Positions 60,538-64,000 of a stretch of DNA of 64,000 nucleotides are shown piece after piece. Source of the DNA: Oligoflexia bacterium (GTDB lineage: Bacteria; Bdellovibrionota; UBA1018); the NCBI GenBank assembly GCA_014378465.1, contig JACMNQ010000052.1, forward strand, positions 1 through 64,000, given 5' to 3'. A program made the position numbers and the translations under genes. The notes beneath the pieces were generated by a model. The model did not search any database. It worked only from the letters and a program-made list of their open reading frames with translations, and had not been told where the DNA came from. The first letter of the stretch is position 1. The number at the start of each line of letters is the position of its first letter.

Positions 60538-61485
60538 GTGAACCTCCATCTCTTTTCATTCAGCATTTTCACGGTAGGATTGGTCACTTGCACTCAGGCG
60601 TTCTCCGCTGGACCCTCTGTTGAGCCGCCTGCACCGCCCTGTACGGTACTGCTGCGCGCGCCCACAATTCAGCCCTGGCAACCCAGGTTTGAACAGCCGA
60701 AACTCGGGGTTGAGGATCTGCTCCCTCTCACTTTCATTGCGGAGATCAAAAAAACTTTGGGCAAAGTGCCCTATGCTGAATCCAAGCGAACCGGTGAAGA
60801 GATCGCCTTTCGCATTCGGTTTGCCCAGGGAGTTCCTTCGTTCATCAGCTGGAAGTTCATTCTGGATCCCAGGCACCCAGAGTCCATCGGAATTGACGGC
60901 CTGAGGCTCGAAAATCCCATCGCCACCAAACCCAGGGAAAATCTGCATTCTTCGCAGATGAAAAGCGGACTTCCGATGGAGGTCTTTCGCTTTGCTCGTG
61001 AGCAGCTTTTCGAAATAGCCCGCAAGGGTGGCTTCACGAAGCTCACGACACATGGGAGCCAGAACTATCTGGTGGCAGCACTCTACCGTCGCATGGTGGG
61101 CATGAAACCTGTCACCGGTGTTTCTGACCAGGTGTTTGAGCTTCTCGATTTCTGCTACCTGTATGCAACCCGCAGATTGCCCGTTGAGGAGCGCATCACT
61201 TCCATCGATGACTTCAATCACGTGATCGGGGACTATCACGGTTATACCACAAGTGAGCGGGCTCAATTCTTTTGGGACCAGTATCAGAAGTCCGGGATTG
61301 AAAAATCCGACTTTACCCTGTTGAAAGACGATCAGGGCCAGGTGATCGGCTTCATCGATCTCGCATCGAAAAGCAGAGCATCCCGCCTCTATTTCATCAA
61401 CACTCTGGTCCCCCGGAAGCCGATTCTGCAATACCGCGACCTGGGCAGAAACAACGTGCTCGGCCTGGAACTGGAACTCCATTGA
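60538..61485 (+). CDS. Exported GNAT-like protein of unknown function
   Basis: A 315-residue protein starting with GTG, with a signal peptide (SIFTVGLVTCTQAFSAG). The middle part, EVFRFAREQLFEIARKGGFT and LVAALYRRMVGMKPV, looks like the last helix-strand unit of a GNAT fold, but the acetyl-CoA motif is not convincing. The C-terminal part (TLLKDDQGQVIGFIDLASKS) is another acetyltransferase-like strand pair. Divergent (157 bases) from the IucA/IucC-like exported protein gene, so the two may work together. The gap shows no clear promoter text. Confidence 0.5.
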   Translation: MNLHLFSFSIFTVGLVTCTQAFSAGPSVEPPAPPCTVLLRAPTIQPWQPRFEQPKLGVEDLLPLTFIAEIKKTLGKVPYAESKRTGEEIAFRIRFAQGVPSFISWKFILDPRHPESIGIDGLRLENPIATKPRENLHSSQMKSGLPMEVFRFAREQLFEIARKGGFTKLTTHGSQNYLVAALYRRMVGMKPVTGVSDQVFELLDFCYLYATRRLPVEERITSIDDFNHVIGDYHGYTTSERAQFFWDQYQKSGIEKSDFTLLKDDQGQVIGFIDLASKSRASRLYFINTLVPRKPILQYRDLGRNNVLGLELELH

Positions 61486-61535
61486 TCTCAAGACTTGTGA
61501 CATATTAACCGATAAACCTGTCACAGGAGTTTTCT

Positions 61536-63275
61536 ATGCCAAGCGTCAGTCGTGAACAGGTGCATGCGCGGGTCATGAGCGATGCAACCAATTCCAGCCA
61601 TTTCGTGTGGCTCCTGGCCGACCTGAAATTCTACCAGACCGAAGACTCTTCGATCTTCGCTTACGTCAAAGGTCCGCGAGTGACTCTCGTCGCTCTCGAG
61701 CCGCTCCTCAGTGAACAGCACGTGAACTTCGAAAAACAGTGGAATGAATTTCGCGAAGCAGTCGCGCCCGGTGCCGTCGCTTTCGTCTCCATTTATGAGC
61801 CTTTCGCGGAACAAATCCGCCGCCTGGGCTTCGGCATTTTGCCCCTCGGGAGTGAACCCTGGGTCAAACTGAGTGAAGCTTTCCCCACCGGAAACGCGGG
61901 TAAAGGAGTCCGCTCTGCACGCAATCACGCCATCAAAGCTGGACTCACGAGCGAAGAGTGGAGTTTCAAAAAAATCCTGAGTGATGAAAACCGCGCACTT
62001 TTGACAGAAATCTATCAGGACTGGGCCGAGCCACGCGTTCTGCAATTGTCGGGATTCACGCTCTCAACGGACGCTTTCGCTTTTGCTGAATCTCGTCGGT
62101 ATTTCATTGTGAGATCCAAAGAGCGAGTGGAGGGCTACGTCGTGGCCAGTCCAGTGGCCAAGACCCGCTCTCACTACCTCGAAGACATTATCCTGCGCCG
62201 CGATGCTGCGAGAGGGGCGGGAGAGTTCATCACCCTCGAAGCTCTCATTGCTCTCGACAAGTCAGGCTCGCATGAGGCCAGTCTTGGAGTGGTCGCTTCT
62301 TCAGGCATCACTGCCAAAGACGGGCAAGGGCTGCCTGCCTGGATCCGCATGCTCTTCATCGGCTTACCCACTTACCTGCCATTCTTTTACAATTCAGCCG
62401 GCCAGGAAATTTATCGCAAACGTTTCAAACCCCATCGCTGGGCAAGAGTTTTTCTGGCTGCGCACCCAGGAAACTCCGGCATGAGTCCCTCCCGCCTCTG
62501 GCTGGGAACGATTCGGGCACTGATTAGCGCTCTGGAGCCGAAGTTTCGTCCACGTCTTTCACATGTCACTGCACCGATTTTGAAGTGGGTTCAAAAGTAT
62601 CCCCTCTCGATTTCCGTCACTACTCTGAATTTCGTCTTCTATTTCATCCTAAATGACTCCAGAGGCAGACTGCCCGGCAGCCTGCTGGATCGTTTTGGAT
62701 TTTCTCCGGCAGCTCCCGTATCAGAGTGGATTTACCGAAGCATTGCAAACGATTATCTTTACCTGAATGCAACTCACTTTTACTGGGGCACACTCACTCT
62801 CGCCGCCCTCCTTATCTGGGCTGAACGCTCGCATAAACGCTCTTTCATCATTCCATTTTTCATCGGCGCCACCTTGTTCGATGATCTCTTGAGCTACGTG
62901 ATTCTGCTTCTCCCTCTGAAACATTTTCAACCAGAACTTTTTTCAGCCGTGGTACAACCCAAGGACGTGGGCGGTTCACTCATCATCGCTTCGCTGCTCG
63001 GACTTCAACTTTGCCAATTCAGGAAGAACCGGGAACTCCTCTTCTGCCTCGCAAGTTTGCTCTCCATCCTGACGGTCGTCTGGTTGGCAAAGCTCAGCCC
63101 GGTGCTGATCCTCAATTTGAATCACTTCATTGCCCTGATCGCCGGTTTCACGATTGGCAAATTGCGTTTTGAATGGACTCGGATCATCAGTCGTCGTGTA
63201 GCTGGCGGCAAATCCCCTGTTGTGAATCAAAAAGTCAAAGCGGCGGAGATCCCCAGAGGCGAAGTCGATACGTAA
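61536..63275 (+). CDS. MprF-like lysyl/alanyl-phosphatidylglycerol synthase domain fused to a rhomboid-like membrane domain
   Basis: A 579-residue protein. Residues 1-310 match the DUF2156 aminoacyltransferase domain of MprF (FVWLLADLKFY; GKGVRSARNHAIKAGL; YLEDIILRRDAARGAGEFI; ASLGVVASSG), which moves an amino acid from tRNA to phosphatidylglycerol. In standard MprF the flippase helices come first. Here the helices are C-terminal (residues 345-560, six or so) and their text (LNATHFYWGTLTLAALLIWAERS; NLNHFIALIAGFTIG) recalls rhomboids with the GxS serine missing. The ribosome site AGGAG precedes the ATG. The end overlaps the convergent CPBP gene by 49 bases. Confidence 0.72.
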   Translation: MPSVSREQVHARVMSDATNSSHFVWLLADLKFYQTEDSSIFAYVKGPRVTLVALEPLLSEQHVNFEKQWNEFREAVAPGAVAFVSIYEPFAEQIRRLGFGILPLGSEPWVKLSEAFPTGNAGKGVRSARNHAIKAGLTSEEWSFKKILSDENRALLTEIYQDWAEPRVLQLSGFTLSTDAFAFAESRRYFIVRSKERVEGYVVASPVAKTRSHYLEDIILRRDAARGAGEFITLEALIALDKSGSHEASLGVVASSGITAKDGQGLPAWIRMLFIGLPTYLPFFYNSAGQEIYRKRFKPHRWARVFLAAHPGNSGMSPSRLWLGTIRALISALEPKFRPRLSHVTAPILKWVQKYPLSISVTTLNFVFYFILNDSRGRLPGSLLDRFGFSPAAPVSEWIYRSIANDYLYLNATHFYWGTLTLAALLIWAERSHKRSFIIPFFIGATLFDDLLSYVILLLPLKHFQPELFSAVVQPKDVGGSLIIASLLGLQLCQFRKNRELLFCLASLLSILTVVWLAKLSPVLILNLNHFIALIAGFTIGKLRFEWTRIISRRVAGGKSPVVNQKVKAAEIPRGEVDT

Positions 63276-64000
63276 GCTTGAGACTTTTTAACCAGAAGAA
63301 AAGTTTCCACCCCCAGCACCACGACTGACCAGAAATGAAGCGTGATGCCTTTTCCGAGTTTCCCGTGATCAAGGTACGCGAGCGCACCCAGGTAGGTGCC
63401 ACTGATCGCGGCAGTGAGGTATCCTTCGGGAGAATGCGAAAAAGTGAAAGCGGCCGTGCTGGCCGCCACAGATAGGGCAGGCGATCCTGTTGCAAAATAG
63501 GCTTCGTTCTGAATGAACCCGCGATAAAACATCTCTTCCGGGGCGCCGCTGCCGAAAGGGTACAGAATGGTCTGATTGAAGGCGATCAGACCGTTTGACC
63601 GAGTGTTCAGCGGCTGGGTCGGCGTCAAACCGTGTCTCATCTGGCTCGTGTAATCCCAAACCACAAAACCCGTGAGCAGTCCCAGTGGAACATAGACCCA
63701 CGCACTCGAAATATTTTCGCTGCGAAAGGGCTCCAGTAGAAGTTCTTTGCTGGAATGTTCCTCCAGGCCCTGTCCCAGATCGCCGCCGCGTCTCTTGAGT
63801 GCTTCACGGTAGGCTTCAAAGACATTCATCATGTGGTACTTCAGACCGATTTCCTGAAGAAACGCGGCACCAATGGGGCGAGTCAGATCCACTGGAGTCA
63901 GGTTGAATCCAGATCCCCGTACCCCGGAAGTCTGAACGTATCGAAGGCAGCGCCGAGTGGCGGGATTATACTTTTGACAAGATCTTCGTGCGCCACCCAC
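63227..64000 (-). CDS. CPBP-family intramembrane metalloprotease, 5' end beyond window
   Basis: The frame is open to the right edge, so the N-terminus lies outside. About 257 residues are visible, with several membrane helices. The CPBP/Rce1 motifs are present: APEEMFYRGFIQNE (EExxxR) and AAFTFSHSPEG (FxxxH), the latter followed by AISGTYLGALAYL. Members cleave prenylated or small membrane peptides, or confer bacteriocin immunity; the target is unknown. A Cys-containing hydrophilic N-terminal part (CQKYNPATRRCLRYV) precedes the helices. Confidence 0.85.
   Translation of the reverse strand: MGGARRSCQKYNPATRRCLRYVQTSGVRGSGFNLTPVDLTRPIGAAFLQEIGLKYHMMNVFEAYREALKRRGGDLGQGLEEHSSKELLLEPFRSENISSAWVYVPLGLLTGFVVWDYTSQMRHGLTPTQPLNTRSNGLIAFNQTILYPFGSGAPEEMFYRGFIQNEAYFATGSPALSVAASTAAFTFSHSPEGYLTAAISGTYLGALAYLDHGKLGKGITLHFWSVVVLGVETFLLVKKSQAYVSTSPLGISAALTF

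Noticed and set aside
60556-61524. Minus-strand ORF of 322 codons opposite the exported GNAT-like gene
   Set aside because: The plus-strand frame has a signal peptide and better composition; the antisense frame shows no family pattern.

Overview
The window is 64 kb of one bacterial chromosome, moderately GC-rich, densely packed and with genes on both strands. Several clues suggest a predatory or free-living member of Bdellovibrionota (Oligoflexia-like, formerly Deltaproteobacteria): a short flagellin, many Sec-exported hydrolases, a remnant of the TIGR02147 regulator family, a receiver protein with a proline-rich linker, and RNase J in place of RNase E. This placement is inference; no rRNA is present.

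Layout. 1-7.6 kb: the end of a flagellin gene and an SDR-like protein; a 6S RNA (ssrS) on the minus strand with its own promoter; a response regulator; a nadC-birA operon divergent from rph; a LysR regulator divergent from a short SDR with an internal deletion. 7.7-19.2 kb: a small cysteine protein, a papain-like exported protein, an M14 carboxypeptidase, a GNAT, the minus-strand operon mltD-like/udk/rnj, then a plus-strand run of a peptide-binding lipoprotein, rsmE, an RDD membrane protein and rfaE2. 19.2-38.3 kb: a block of exported proteins dominated by one 3353-residue protein (fibronectin-like domains plus 18 RCC1-type repeats). It also holds a VKOR-DsbA fusion, a vitellogenin-like HEAT protein, a second papain-like protein, an L,D-transpeptidase, a possible caspase/CHAT-like exported protein and a coiled-coil protein. 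38.3-48.4 kb: an amidohydrolase-creatininase pair, a ferredoxin-NADP reductase-like protein, a partner-switching signalling cluster (SpoIIE-type phosphatase, FecR protein, STAS protein, HATPase protein), maf, a YggS gene and tRNA-Arg(CCG).

48.4-50.1 kb is a decay zone with a broken TIGR02147-type regulator and a broken SDR. 50-56 kb: an export-type ABC transporter with a phospholipase D-like protein, a DUF2141 protein, a zinc-ribbon membrane protein and a sodium:solute symporter with a small membrane partner. At 56.2-56.9 kb lies a broken chymotrypsin-like protease. 56.9-64 kb: an Fe-S carrier pair (Nfu and Mrp-DUF971), a signal-peptide-bearing protein resembling IucA/IucC siderophore synthetases divergent from an exported GNAT-like protein, an MprF-like aminoacyltransferase fused to a rhomboid-like membrane domain, and a CPBP protease running off the right edge.

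Most interesting: the 6S RNA, the exported IucA/IucC-like and GNAT-like pair, the vitellogenin-like bacterial protein, the giant repeat protein, the MprF-rhomboid-like fusion, and three decayed genes that can still be read by joining frames.
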